DNA of 64,000 bases from contig NZ_JSXI01000018.1 in the NCBI RefSeq assembly GCF_000803065.1, positions 248,001 through 312,000 on the forward strand. The letters run 5' to 3'. Source of the DNA: Sphingomonas sp. ERG5. Lineage in GTDB: Bacteria; Pseudomonadota; Alphaproteobacteria; Sphingomonadales; Sphingomonadaceae. Below, in pieces: positions 17,657-26,732 of the stretch (position 1 is the stretch's first letter; each line of letters opens with the position of its first letter). The notes beneath the pieces are model-generated. The model had not been told where the DNA came from and made no database searches. It was given only the letters and a program-made list of their open reading frames with translations. The translations under genes and the position numbers were made by a program.

Positions 17657-18669
17657 GCGCACTCGTCGAAGCCCAGCCGGTGCTGGTCAATGCCAGCCGT
17701 TTCCGCGCCGCGCATGAGGCCGAATGGGAACAGCTCGATGCGCTGGTCACGCTGATCGAGAAACGCTCGTTGCGGCGGCTCAGCGACGACGAACTGCTCG
17801 CCTTGCCACTGCTCTATCGCGCGACCCTGTCCTCGCTATCGGTGGCGCGTGAGACATCGCTCGACAATGCGCTGATCGTCTATCTCGAACAGCTTTGTAC
17901 CCGTGCCTATTTCCAGCTCTACGGCGTGCCGACCTCGGCCTGGCGACAACTTGGCCAGTTCTTCGCGCGCGGCTGGCCGCGTGCGGTGCAATCGCTGTGG
18001 CGTGAAACCCTGGTCAGCCTGTTGCTGACCCTGGCGGGGACGATCGTCGGCTATCTGCTCGTCAAGAATGAGCCGAGCTGGTTTTACGGCATCATTCCGG
18101 GCGGCCTGGCCGGCGGGCGGGATCCGTCGGCTTCGGCCGAGACCCTGAAGGCGGTGCTCTATGCCGACCAGAAGGATTCGTTGGCGGTGTTCGCGACCTT
18201 CCTGTTCACTCATAATGCGCAGATCGCGGTCTTCTCCTTTGCGCTTGGTTTCGCCTTTGCGGTGCCGACGGTGCTGCTGATCCTCTATAACGGGTTGATG
18301 CTCGGCGCCTTTATCGCGCTCTACGCCGCAAAAGGGCTGGGCTATGCGCTGGGTGGCTGGCTGATCATCCATGGAACGACGGAGATTTTCGCGATCGTCC
18401 TGGCCGGGGCGGCGGGGTTCCGGATCGGCACGGCGATCGCCTTTCCCGGACGCCGCTCGCGCGCGGATTCGGCGATCGATGCCGGACGCACTGGCGCGCT
18501 GGTGATGGGCGGAACGGTCGTGATGCTGATGGTCGCGGGGCTGCTCGAAGGGGTCGGGCGCCAGACCATCAATGACGATCTGACGCGCTATGGTATCGGC
18601 GTGGCAATGCTGGTCGGCTGGGTCTTGTATTTCTATCTGCCGCGCCGCAGCGAGAGCGTCGATGGCTAG
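17653..18669 (+). CDS. SpoIIM-like (stage II sporulation protein M family) membrane protein
   Basis: This 338-residue membrane protein has an N-terminal helical cytoplasmic part (1-115) and five to six transmembrane helices. The SpoIIM-like core is FATFLFTHNAQIAVFSFALGFAFAVPTVLLILYNGLMLGAFI followed by HGTTEIFAIVLAGAAGFRIG. The organism does not sporulate as far as this window shows; in Gram-negatives such proteins sit in MoxR clusters with no known function. It starts with GTG and overlaps the RDD gene by eight bases. Confidence 0.8.
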   Translation: MSALVEAQPVLVNASRFRAAHEAEWEQLDALVTLIEKRSLRRLSDDELLALPLLYRATLSSLSVARETSLDNALIVYLEQLCTRAYFQLYGVPTSAWRQLGQFFARGWPRAVQSLWRETLVSLLLTLAGTIVGYLLVKNEPSWFYGIIPGGLAGGRDPSASAETLKAVLYADQKDSLAVFATFLFTHNAQIAVFSFALGFAFAVPTVLLILYNGLMLGAFIALYAAKGLGYALGGWLIIHGTTEIFAIVLAGAAGFRIGTAIAFPGRRSRADSAIDAGRTGALVMGGTVVMLMVAGLLEGVGRQTINDDLTRYGIGVAMLVGWVLYFYLPRRSESVDG

Positions 18670-19762
18670 GAAAACGGGGGGCGCCGATCCGCTGCGCCGG
18701 CGTTTCGTGACGCCCGAAGGCGTCGATCTGAAGCTCGAACTTGGCAGCGCGGGGACGCGTGCCGGTGCCTTCCTGCTCGATGGGCTGATCATTGTCGGGA
18801 CGCTGATCGTGATGACGATCGCCATCGGCTTATTGATGCGTGGCGCCGGAGCGGCGGAGATCTTCGCGATCCTCTGGCTGATCGGCTTCTTCGTGCTGCG
18901 CAATGGCTGGTTCGTCATGTTCGAAATGGGCGGGCGCGGCGCTACGCCGGGCAAGCGCGTGATGGGCCTGCGCGTAGTGGCGCGGGACGGCGCGCAACTG
19001 ACCGGTGGCGCGGTGATCGCGCGCAATGCGATGCGCGAGATCGAGATATTCCTGCCCTTGTCGTTCCTTGGCTATCAAACCGCGCAAGGGACGGCGGATG
19101 CGTTTCTGGTGATCTTTGCGCTGCTGTGGAGCAGTATCTTCCTGTTCTTCCCGCTGATGAATCGCGACCGGCTCCGCGTCGGTGACTTGCTCGCCGGGAC
19201 CTGGGTGGTGCGAGTGGCGCGTCAGAAACTTGGCGCCGATCTGGCCGCGCATCAGCCGGCGCAGCCACGCCGGACCTTCAGCGCGTCGGCGCTCAACTTG
19301 TACGGCGTCTATGAACTGCAGACGCTCGAGGATGTGCTGCGGCGCGGTCGCGACGATGCCGTGGCGACTGTCGCCGAGACGATTCGGCGCAAGGCGGGCT
19401 TGCCTTATGACGGCGACGATTATGCCTTTCTGTCGGATTATTACGCAGCCCTTTGCGAGCATCTCGAACGCGGGCTGCTGGTCGGCCGGCGGCGCGACAG
19501 CAAATCGGATATTCTCGCGAGCAGCGCGGGTCGGCCACGCCGTGTGTTCAGCGCGGCGGCGCTCACTATGTACGGCGCCCATCAACTGCAGAAGCTCGAA
19601 GACGTGCTGCGCCGCGGCAGTGAAGAGGAGGTGACCACTGTCGCCGAAATGATCCGGCGCAAGGCGGGTTTACCCAATGACGGTGACGATTCCGCCTTCC
19701 TGACGGACTATCACGCGGCGCTTCGCTTGCATCTTGAACGCGGCGAGATGGCTGGTCGCTGA
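18662..19762 (+). CDS. RDD-family membrane protein with duplicated C-terminal domain
   Basis: This is the last gene of the operon, 366 residues long. The RDD domain (about 20-195) has three or four helices and signatures RAGAFLLDGLIIV and GATPGKRVMGLRVV. After it come two copies of a helical domain starting at about residues 206 and 296 (270 bases apart). Both share FSAxALxxYGxxxLQxLEDVLRRG and IRRKAGLPxDGDDxAFLxDYxAAL. The copies are close in DNA as well as protein, which points to a recent tandem duplication. The role of the repeat is unknown. Confidence 0.8.
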   Translation: MARKTGGADPLRRRFVTPEGVDLKLELGSAGTRAGAFLLDGLIIVGTLIVMTIAIGLLMRGAGAAEIFAILWLIGFFVLRNGWFVMFEMGGRGATPGKRVMGLRVVARDGAQLTGGAVIARNAMREIEIFLPLSFLGYQTAQGTADAFLVIFALLWSSIFLFFPLMNRDRLRVGDLLAGTWVVRVARQKLGADLAAHQPAQPRRTFSASALNLYGVYELQTLEDVLRRGRDDAVATVAETIRRKAGLPYDGDDYAFLSDYYAALCEHLERGLLVGRRRDSKSDILASSAGRPRRVFSAAALTMYGAHQLQKLEDVLRRGSEEEVTTVAEMIRRKAGLPNDGDDSAFLTDYHAALRLHLERGEMAGR

Positions 19763-19806
19763 CTCCAAAGCAGGAGTGGTTGAGGAGCGGTAGCCCGACG
19801 CGGCAC

Positions 19807-20421
19807 CTAGGCCGCTTCGGCCAGCAATTGCTTCGCGGTCTCCGACGTCCAGTCCATCCCGCCGACCATGCGCCACACTTCCTTGCCCGACGAATCATAC
19901 AGGATGCTGGTCGGCAAGCTGGTCTGATAGGCGGTGCTGAGCCCGACATCGGGGTCGAGATAGGGTTTGAGGTTCTTCACCCCGGTCTTTGCGAAGAAGG
20001 GCGTGACCTTCGCGGCCCCTTCGAGATCCTGGCTGACCGCGACCACCGTCATCCGTCCGGCGATGATGTCGAGCGTGGGCATCTCGGCGATGCAGGGGCC
20101 GCACCAGGTCGCCCACAGATTGAGCAGCACGGGCTTGCCCGAAAAATCGGCGATCGAGGTCGTGGCACCTGCAAGCGTCTTGAACGACACAGTGGGCGCT
20201 TTTTCACCCTTATGACTGCGGTCCAGCGTACCGATCGTGTCGACGATCACCTTCTCGCCCTCTTTCGGCGCGTCTGCTGCTGGCATTGTCGCGCCCGATG
20301 AGGTCACTGTATTTACCGCCGTTACGGCGTTCGCTTGCTCCGCGCCCGAGTCTTGCCTATCGCAACCGCCGACCAGCAGGCCGGCTCCCAGGAGACATAT
20401 GATCGTCGAGCGCAGCGACAT
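19807..20421 (-). CDS. TlpA-like thioredoxin-fold lipoprotein
   Basis: This membrane-anchored periplasmic thiol-disulfide protein of the TlpA/ResA type is 204 residues long. A lipoprotein signal ends in LLVGGC (Cys at about residue 19), followed by a low-complexity linker. The thioredoxin domain has the active site ATWCGPC and the cis-proline in [10 protein letters not shown]. It may supply reductant for cytochrome c or other exported proteins; the exact partner is unknown. The lipobox fixes the ATG at 20421, so its 5' end overlaps the divergent argH by 23 bases. Confidence 0.88.
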   Translation of the reverse strand: MSLRSTIICLLGAGLLVGGCDRQDSGAEQANAVTAVNTVTSSGATMPAADAPKEGEKVIVDTIGTLDRSHKGEKAPTVSFKTLAGATTSIADFSGKPVLLNLWATWCGPCIAEMPTLDIIAGRMTVVAVSQDLEGAAKVTPFFAKTGVKNLKPYLDPDVGLSTAYQTSLPTSILYDSSGKEVWRMVGGMDWTSETAKQLLAEAA

Positions 20422-21808
20422 GACAGGTTCCAATGCGATGTGGGGCGGGCGTTTTGCCGAGGGCCCCGCGGCGGTGATGCGCGAGATAAATGCCTCGATC
20501 CCGTTCGACAAGCGGCTGTGGCGGCAGGATGTCGCCGGTTCCAGGGCGCATGTCGCGATGCTGGGCAAGCAGGGCATCGTTTCGATCGAGGACGCGGCGG
20601 CGATTTCCGCTGGGCTCGACCAGGTCGCAGCGGACTACGAAGCCAATGGCGTGCCCGAAGACCTGACGCTTGAAGACATCCATATGCAGACCGAGGCGAA
20701 GCTCGCTGCGCTGATCGGCCCGGTCGCGGGTCGGCTGCACACCGCGCGCTCGCGCAACGATCAGGTCGCGACTGATTTCCGCCTCTGGGTGCGCGATGCG
20801 ATCGACCAGGTCGAAGCGGCATTGGCGGGGTTCCAGCATGCTTTGCTGACGCGCGCAGAGGAGCATGCCGACAGTGTCATGCCTGGCTTCACCCATTTGC
20901 AAAGCGCGCAGCCGGTGACGCTTGGCCATCATCTGATGGCTTATTATGAAATGATCGCGCGCGACCGCGGGCGCTTCGTCGATGCGCGCGCGCGGTTGAA
21001 CCGCAGCCCGTTGGGCTCGGCGGCGCTGGCCGGAACGGGATTCCCGATCGACCGCGACGCAACGGCGGCGGCGCTCGGTTTCGACGGGCCGACACGCAAT
21101 TCGCTTGATGGGGTCAGTGACCGCGACTTCGCGATCGAGTATCTGACTGCCGCCGCGCAATGCGCGCTGCATCTGTCGCGGCTCGCCGAGGAATTCATTC
21201 TGTGGGCGTCGCAGCCTTTCGGCTTCGTTTCGCTCAGCGATCAATGGTCGACGGGCTCGTCGATCATGCCGCAGAAGCGCAATCCCGATGCGGCAGAGCT
21301 GGTGCGCGGCCATTCGGGCCGAATCATCGGCTGCCTGACCGCGCTGATGATCACTATGAAGGGCTTGCCGCTCGCTTATTCGAAGGACATGCAGGACGAT
21401 AAACCGCCGGTGTTCGAGGCGCATGACCTGCTCGGCCTGTCGATCGCAGCGATGACCGGTATGGTCGACAGCGCGACTTTCCGCACCGATCGCATGCGCG
21501 GCGCGGCGGAAGCCGGCTTCTCGACCGCGACCGATCTCGCGGACTGGCTGGTGCGCGAGGGGGGTATCCCGTTCCGCGAAGCGCATCATATCACCGGCAG
21601 CGCAGTGAAGCGTGCCGAGCAGCTTGGCGTGGCGCTCGACAAGCTGCCGATCGCCGATCTGCAGGCAATCGATGCGCGAATCGACGCGCGGGTCTATGAC
21701 GTGCTGAGTGTCGACGCCTCGGTCGCCAGCCGGACCAGCTTTGGCGGTACCGCGCCGGCCCGGGTGCGTGCGGCGATCGTGGCGGCGCGTGAAGGAGACG
21801 GACGATGA
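20399..21808 (+). CDS. argH: argininosuccinate lyase
   Basis: ArgH splits argininosuccinate into arginine and fumarate, the last step of arginine synthesis, as a homotetramer. The 469-residue protein belongs to the fumarase/aspartase superfamily: [31 protein letters not shown] (catalytic His) and the signature loop [17 protein letters not shown] lies six bases before the ATG at 20399, which favours it over ATGs at 20420 and 20438. The gene leads argH, a small lipoprotein, lysA and the siroheme gene, all overlapping or close. Confidence 0.96.
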   Translation: MIVERSDMTGSNAMWGGRFAEGPAAVMREINASIPFDKRLWRQDVAGSRAHVAMLGKQGIVSIEDAAAISAGLDQVAADYEANGVPEDLTLEDIHMQTEAKLAALIGPVAGRLHTARSRNDQVATDFRLWVRDAIDQVEAALAGFQHALLTRAEEHADSVMPGFTHLQSAQPVTLGHHLMAYYEMIARDRGRFVDARARLNRSPLGSAALAGTGFPIDRDATAAALGFDGPTRNSLDGVSDRDFAIEYLTAAAQCALHLSRLAEEFILWASQPFGFVSLSDQWSTGSSIMPQKRNPDAAELVRGHSGRIIGCLTALMITMKGLPLAYSKDMQDDKPPVFEAHDLLGLSIAAMTGMVDSATFRTDRMRGAAEAGFSTATDLADWLVREGGIPFREAHHITGSAVKRAEQLGVALDKLPIADLQAIDARIDARVYDVLSVDASVASRTSFGGTAPARVRAAIVAAREGDGR

Positions 21809-22041
21809 AAGCTGCGATTGCATTGCTGGCGCTGATGCTTGCGGGGTGTGGCGCCTCGCGAGGGCTGGAACCCGCGCCGGGCAAGACGCTGCCCGTCGCG
21901 CCTTATGGCGTGAAATCGACACCGACCGCCAAGGACTTGCTCATTCCGGGCAATCAGACCCGGCCCGAGCGCAGCGATGAATTGCTCAAAAGCTCGGACC
22001 AGCGACGCAGCGACGAGTTCGACCTTCCCCCGTCGAATTAA
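21805..22041 (+). CDS. LptM-like small lipoprotein
   Basis: This 78-residue lipoprotein has lipobox LMLAGCG (Cys at about residue 15) and a short polar, proline-containing mature part. It resembles LptM/YifL, which stabilises the LptDE outer-membrane LPS translocon. The position right before lysA is a common one for such small lipoproteins. Sequence identity in this family is low, so the name rests on size, lipobox and context. The ATG overlaps the argH stop (ATGA). Confidence 0.7.
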   Translation: MKAAIALLALMLAGCGASRGLEPAPGKTLPVAPYGVKSTPTAKDLLIPGNQTRPERSDELLKSSDQRRSDEFDLPPSN

Positions 22042-22072
22042 ATGACTCCCTCGAATTGATGGCATTTCACTG

Positions 22073-23356
22073 ATGGAAAATTTTACCGCCGTGAACGGCA
22101 CGCTCCATGTCGAAGGCGTGCCGCTCCCTACGATTGCCGATGCGGTAGGTACGCCGGTCTATGTCTATTCGACCGCCGCATTCCAGCGCCATGCGCGCGC
22201 CTTTCGCGAGGGGCTGATCGGGGCGGGCGTCACTCGAATTCATCTCGCTTATGCGATCAAGGCGAATCCCAATCTTGCCGTGCTGCGCGTGCTTGCCAAT
22301 GAAGGCTATGGCGCAGATGTCGTCTCGGGTGGCGAGATGATGCGCGCGCTGGCTGGTGGCGTGCCGGCCAAGGACATTGTGTTCTCGGGCGTCGGCAAGA
22401 CTCGTGAGGAGTTAACCGCCGCGCTCGATGCCGGGATCGGCCAGTTCAATCTCGAGCTCGAGGAAGAGGGCGAAGTGCTTGCTGCGCTTGCCCATGCGCG
22501 CGGCATGCGCGCGCCGGCGACGCTGCGCGTCAACCCGGACGTGGATGCCGGCACGCATGCCAAGATTTCGACCGGGCGCAAGGAGAACAAGTTCGGCGTG
22601 CCGATCGACCAGGCGGTCGAAATGTATGGCCGGCTTGCCGAGCTCGACGGCCTCGCCTTGCATGGCATCGCGATCCATATCGGCAGCCAGCTGCTCGATC
22701 TCGCGCCGCTCGAGGCGGCCTATACCCGGATCGGCAAGCTGATCGCCGAGCTGCGCAAATTCGGCCATTTCATCACCCGTGTCGATCTCGGCGGTGGTCT
22801 CGGCGTGATCTACAAGGCGGGCGATGTACCGCCAAGCGCGGCTGATTATGGCGCGATGGTCGCTCGCGTGACCAGGGACTGGGATGTCGAGCTGATGTTC
22901 GAGCCCGGGCGCCTGATCGCAGCCAATGCCGGCGTGCTGCTGACCAAGGTGATCTGGGTCAAGCCGGGGGTGATCAACCCCTATGTCATCGTCGATGCGG
23001 CGATGAACGACCTGGCCCGCCCCGCTCTGTATGATGCCTGGCATGACTTCGCGGCGGTGCACCCCAATGGCGATCGCATGACCGCCAATATCGCGGGCCC
23101 CGTGTGCGAGAGCGGCGATACCTTCGCGATGGGTCGGGAGATCGATGCGGTCCATTCGGGCGACCTAGCGGTATTCCTTGGCGCCGGCGCTTATGGCGCG
23201 ACGATGGCGAGCACCTATAACAGCCGTGCCCTGGTGCCCGAAGTACTGGTCGATGGCGATCGCTTCGCGGTGGTTGCCGACCGTATCCAGCCTGAAACCA
23301 TCCTGGCGGCCGAACATCTGCCCGAATGGCTCCGAACCGATGAGGTTGGGGGATGA
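22073..23356 (+). CDS. lysA: diaminopimelate decarboxylase
   Basis: LysA is a PLP enzyme that decarboxylates meso-diaminopimelate to L-lysine. The 427-residue protein shows the PLP lysine in HLAYAIKANPN, the glycine-rich VDLGGGLGVIY, the EPGRLIAANAG phosphate loop and the active-site CESGDTFA. Its stop overlaps the start of the siroheme gene. It is separated by 31 bases from the upstream lipoprotein. Confidence 0.96.
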   Translation: MENFTAVNGTLHVEGVPLPTIADAVGTPVYVYSTAAFQRHARAFREGLIGAGVTRIHLAYAIKANPNLAVLRVLANEGYGADVVSGGEMMRALAGGVPAKDIVFSGVGKTREELTAALDAGIGQFNLELEEEGEVLAALAHARGMRAPATLRVNPDVDAGTHAKISTGRKENKFGVPIDQAVEMYGRLAELDGLALHGIAIHIGSQLLDLAPLEAAYTRIGKLIAELRKFGHFITRVDLGGGLGVIYKAGDVPPSAADYGAMVARVTRDWDVELMFEPGRLIAANAGVLLTKVIWVKPGVINPYVIVDAAMNDLARPALYDAWHDFAAVHPNGDRMTANIAGPVCESGDTFAMGREIDAVHSGDLAVFLGAGAYGATMASTYNSRALVPEVLVDGDRFAVVADRIQPETILAAEHLPEWLRTDEVGG

Positions 23357-24123
23357 CCTGGCACAGCCTGCCGCTGTTTGTGCGGCTGGCAGGCCGGCCA
23401 GTGATCCTGCTTGGCGACGGCGAAGCGGCGATGGCGAAGCGGCGGTTGCTAGAACGCGCCGGCGCCCTGGTCGTTGGCGAGGAAAGTGTGGCTGCAATGG
23501 CGATCGTCGCGATTGCGGATGAAAGCGAAGCCCGGGCGGTGGTCGATCGGTTGCGTGTCCGTGGGGTGCTGATCAATGCGGTCGACCGACCCGAATGGTG
23601 CGATTTCACCTTGCCGGCGATCATCGACCGCGATCCGGTGCTGGTTGCGATCGGCACCGGTGGGGCTTCGGCGGGGCTGGCGGCGGCGCTGCGCCAGCGG
23701 CTGGAGGTACTGCTTCCCGCCAGCCTGGGCCGGTTGGCGACGGCGCTGTTTGCCGGGCGCGATGCGATTCGGCGCAGCTATCCCGATCAGGGCGATCGCC
23801 GTCGTGCACTGGGCAGCGCGTTAGCCGAAGGAAGCGCGCTTGATCCGCTGCAGGCGGATGGGGATGCGGTTGACGCGTGGATTGGGGCAGGGCTGGACGC
23901 GCGCCCATCCGGATTGATCGAGATCGTGCTGACCTCGAGCGATGCCGATGACCTCACTCTGCGTCAGGCTCGGACGCTGGCGCTCGCCGATCGCATCTTT
24001 CACCGCGCCGATGTGCCCGTGGCGATCCTCAGTCGGGCACGGGCGGATGCGGCGCGGATCGAATGTGCCGCCCTGCCGGACGATCTTGGTGCGGGCCTGT
24101 CGGTGAACCTGAGGCTCGCCTAG
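23353..24123 (+). CDS. siroheme synthase, precorrin-2 dehydrogenase part with remnant methyltransferase
   Basis: This protein resembles the CysG N-terminal half: an NAD-binding domain starting LPLFVRLAGRPVILLGDGEAAMAKRRLLERAGA, then the dimerisation/ferrochelatase region. The last 70 residues (GLIEIVLTSSDADDLTLRQARTLALADRIFHRADV) resemble the opening of the SAM-dependent uroporphyrinogen methyltransferase, but the glycine-rich GPGDPE signature is degenerate and the rest of that domain is absent. Full CysG has about 460 residues; this has 256. It probably only oxidises precorrin-2 and may insert iron. Confidence 0.8.
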   Translation: MTWHSLPLFVRLAGRPVILLGDGEAAMAKRRLLERAGALVVGEESVAAMAIVAIADESEARAVVDRLRVRGVLINAVDRPEWCDFTLPAIIDRDPVLVAIGTGGASAGLAAALRQRLEVLLPASLGRLATALFAGRDAIRRSYPDQGDRRRALGSALAEGSALDPLQADGDAVDAWIGAGLDARPSGLIEIVLTSSDADDLTLRQARTLALADRIFHRADVPVAILSRARADAARIECAALPDDLGAGLSVNLRLA

Positions 24124-24145
24124 GACGAATTCGAGCCACCACTCT

Positions 24146-24162
24146 CCGTTCGGAGCGAACGG
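24146..24162. terminator. stem-loop between convergent genes
   Basis: CCGTTCG and CGAACGG pair around GAG in the gap between the siroheme gene and the convergent response regulator. There is no long T-tract on either strand. The placement suggests bidirectional termination. Confidence 0.45.
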
Positions 24163-24193
24163 AAGAAGGAGATTCCGCTACTTCAACTTCATT

Positions 24194-24784
24194 CTAGCCG
24201 TTCAGGTTTAACCGCTCGACCTGATCGTTGAGCGCCTGGATCGACGCGATCAGCCGCATCCGGTCGGCGCGTGTCTCGGCCAGTTCGGACCGCGCTTCGC
24301 CCAATTCCATTGCCCGCGCAGCAATGCGTGCATCGAGCGCCGCATTGGATTTCTTCAGTTCGTTGATTCGCCGGGCCTGGGCGAGCGTGCGCTCGATCCG
24401 CGCGGCGAGGACTTCGAAGGCGAAGGGTTTGGCGACATGATCGTCGGCACCGGCCGCCAGAGCCTCGACCGCGGCGGCGGGGTCGCTGCGGCCGGTGAGC
24501 ATGATCACTGGCAAGTCGCGCGTTTCAGGATTGCCGCGAATCTCGTGCAGCACGGCGATGCCGGACATATGGGGCATAACCATGTCGAGCAGAACCAGGT
24601 CGAACCCGCGTGCGGCGATCAGGTCGAGCGCTTCGGCGCCATTGTCGCTGAGCGCAGTCAGATAGCCGAGATGGGCGAGTCGCCGACCGATCACGCCGAG
24701 ATTGGTGCGGCTGTCATCGACCGCCAATATGGTGCGGACCGGCCCGTGCCGTGGTGGCATGCCCGATTGTTCGAATAGCTCCAT
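24194..24784 (-). CDS. response regulator with C-terminal coiled coil
   Basis: This 196-residue protein has a receiver domain at about residues 15-135 (AVDDSRTNLGVI, phospho-acceptor in LVLLDMVMPHMSG, T in IMLTGRSD, K in HVAKPFAFE). It is followed not by a DNA-binding or enzymatic domain but by about 60 residues of coiled coil (ARRINELKKSNAALDARIAARAMEL and beyond). It sits at the end of the flagellar cluster, about 70 bases after fliS, so a role in flagellar or chemotaxis signalling is plausible but not shown. Confidence 0.8.
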   Translation of the reverse strand: MELFEQSGMPPRHGPVRTILAVDDSRTNLGVIGRRLAHLGYLTALSDNGAEALDLIAARGFDLVLLDMVMPHMSGIAVLHEIRGNPETRDLPVIMLTGRSDPAAAVEALAAGADDHVAKPFAFEVLAARIERTLAQARRINELKKSNAALDARIAARAMELGEARSELAETRADRMRLIASIQALNDQVERLNLNG

Positions 24785-24856
24785 GGTCGGTCCCCACTGG
24801 TGATGCGGGGACGCTAGTCCGGGGCGGTCATTATTTGGTTAACGCACCCGAAACGA

Positions 24857-25252
24857 TCAGGCCGCACGCGCCTCGCGCCAGGCTTGCGCGATTTCGGTCA
24901 GGCTGGCCGCGATATCGCGAAATGGCGTGGGATCATGGCCGATGCTGGCCTCGACCACAGTGCGCCGCGCGCTGCCATAGAGTTGGGCGAGCGCCGTGGC
25001 GACGGTGCCGCCGGCTTCGAAATCGAGTCCGGCCTCGAGCGCGAACAGGATCGCGGTGGCACGGGTGACCTTCTCGCTCTTGATACGAAACTGGCGATTC
25101 TCCGCCGCCCAGGCTGCGGCACCAAGCGCGCGGATCAACTCCTCATAGAGCAATTGCACCAGCGCCGGCCCGTCGGCTTCCGCCGTACGTCCCGCAATGT
25201 CGATCTGGCGATAGGTGGATTCGGGGTCACGACCCAGTGCGGTGGCGTACAT
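24857..25252 (-). CDS. fliS: flagellar secretion chaperone FliS
   Basis: FliS binds the C-terminus of unassembled flagellin in the cytoplasm, prevents early polymerisation and aids export. The 131-residue alpha-helical protein has the family start (MYATALGRDPESTYRQIDIAGRT) and ALVQLLYEELIRALGAAAWA. It directly follows fliD, sharing one base between fliD stop and fliS start, which is the usual fliD-fliS pairing. Confidence 0.88.
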   Translation of the reverse strand: MYATALGRDPESTYRQIDIAGRTAEADGPALVQLLYEELIRALGAAAWAAENRQFRIKSEKVTRATAILFALEAGLDFEAGGTVATALAQLYGSARRTVVEASIGHDPTPFRDIAASLTEIAQAWREARAA

Positions 25253-26685
25253 TATTTGCTGCTGTTCCAGGCGGCCACCTGCTGCTGCAGGAAGGTGAGC
25301 GTGGATTTATACGCAGCGACGCGCGCATCCATCGCGCCATATTGCTGGGTCAGCCGCTTGGTCATCACTGCCTCGGCGTCGGTCAGGTCGCTCTGGTCGT
25401 CAGCCAGGTCGGCCTGCGCCTTGGTATATCGGGTCGTGCTTGCGCCGAGCCCGACCTTGGTGTCGATCGCGGTGTTGGAAATGGTGGTCAGCGCCGCCGA
25501 CAGGCCGTTGCCCGATGCGCCCTTGCCGTCGGCAAACATCGCCTCGACCGTATCGGGCCATTTCGTCAGCGCCTCGGTCAGCCGCGCGGCGTTGACCGAC
25601 AACGTGCCGTCGCGGTTGGTCTGCACCCCGATCTCGGCTAATGTCGTGGGCACGCCGGCGGGCGCGCCGGTCAGCAGCGGGGTCAGGGTCAACTGGCGCA
25701 TCGATCGCGCCAGCGTCGAGGTCGCGGAATCGCTTTTCAGTGCGCCGGTGGCCGGGTCGGTCTGCTCCTTGAGGACCGATCCGAGCTGATTGAACGTCTC
25801 GACGAAATCATTGACCGCCTGGGACAGTGCCGCAGTCGGCGCACTGGTGCCAAGCGTCACGGTCGTGCCGACGGCGGCGCTGAGCAGGTCGAGCTTCACG
25901 CCCGGGATCAGGTCGGTAATGCTGTTGGTCGGCCGCTGCAGCGCGACGCCATCGACCGCGACGATTGCGTCCTTCGCGACCGAGCCGATCGTCGTGCCGG
26001 TCGCGCCGGGACCCACATTGAGCGAGGACAGGCCGGGCGCGGCCGGGTCCTCGGTCGCAGTCAGGGTGAAGGCCTTGGCCTCGCCGGTCGCGCTCTTGAT
26101 GCTCAGCCGCGAGCCATTGGCGTCGGTCAGCACGGTCGCGGTGACGCCGGCATTGGCGGCATTGATCGATCGCGCGATGCCGCTCAGGCCTGAATTGCCG
26201 GCGGTGATCGGAATCGTGATCGGGGTGCCGGCGCCGGCGGGGAAGTCGGTCATCGCGCCATCGACGACGGTCGCCTTGCCGAAGGTCAGCGTGAAGCTGC
26301 CTTGGCCCACCGCCGTGATCGGGCTGGCGACTGCGGGGCTGGTAGCGACCTGTGCGGAGGCCAGCTGGCGCACCTCGATCGAAGCGGACAGGCCGGCGAG
26401 CTTCGCCCCGGACATGCCGCTGACCTTCAGGATGTTGCTGTTGGAACTGGTCGGGGCGGTTGCCAGCGTGCCGCCCTTGGCCAGCGCGGCGAGCGCGCTG
26501 GAAAAGCCGGTAATGCCGCTCTTCAGGGTCGAGACGCCCGAGATCTGCTTGGTCAGCGCATCGGACTTGGCGGTCAGCTGCTTGGTCTTGTTGGCGAATT
26601 GTGCATCGACCAGCGACGCCACCAGCGCCTTGATATCAACGCCCGAACCGGCGCCGAGTGCGGAAGTGATCGAAGTGTCGGCCAT
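25252..26685 (-). CDS. fliD: flagellar filament cap protein FliD
   Basis: FliD (HAP2) forms the cap that folds flagellin at the filament tip. The 477-residue protein has the N-terminal heptad-rich region (GSGVDIKALVASLVDAQF) and a C-terminal helical region with the FliD_C signature (AVNDFVETFNQLGSVLKEQTD). The middle is alanine, threonine and glycine rich, as usual for the variable domains. GGAGG six bases before the ATG at 26685 decides the start. Confidence 0.93.
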   Translation of the reverse strand: MADTSITSALGAGSGVDIKALVASLVDAQFANKTKQLTAKSDALTKQISGVSTLKSGITGFSSALAALAKGGTLATAPTSSNSNILKVSGMSGAKLAGLSASIEVRQLASAQVATSPAVASPITAVGQGSFTLTFGKATVVDGAMTDFPAGAGTPITIPITAGNSGLSGIARSINAANAGVTATVLTDANGSRLSIKSATGEAKAFTLTATEDPAAPGLSSLNVGPGATGTTIGSVAKDAIVAVDGVALQRPTNSITDLIPGVKLDLLSAAVGTTVTLGTSAPTAALSQAVNDFVETFNQLGSVLKEQTDPATGALKSDSATSTLARSMRQLTLTPLLTGAPAGVPTTLAEIGVQTNRDGTLSVNAARLTEALTKWPDTVEAMFADGKGASGNGLSAALTTISNTAIDTKVGLGASTTRYTKAQADLADDQSDLTDAEAVMTKRLTQQYGAMDARVAAYKSTLTFLQQQVAAWNSSK

Positions 26686-26732
26686 GATATTCCTCCCGCT
26701 CCCCTGTAACAACGACCGAAGCCGATGAATCT

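Noticed and set aside
19807..20577. Longer TlpA-like start at 20577
   Set aside because: The lipoprotein signal begins at the ATG at 20421; the upstream extension is antisense to argH.
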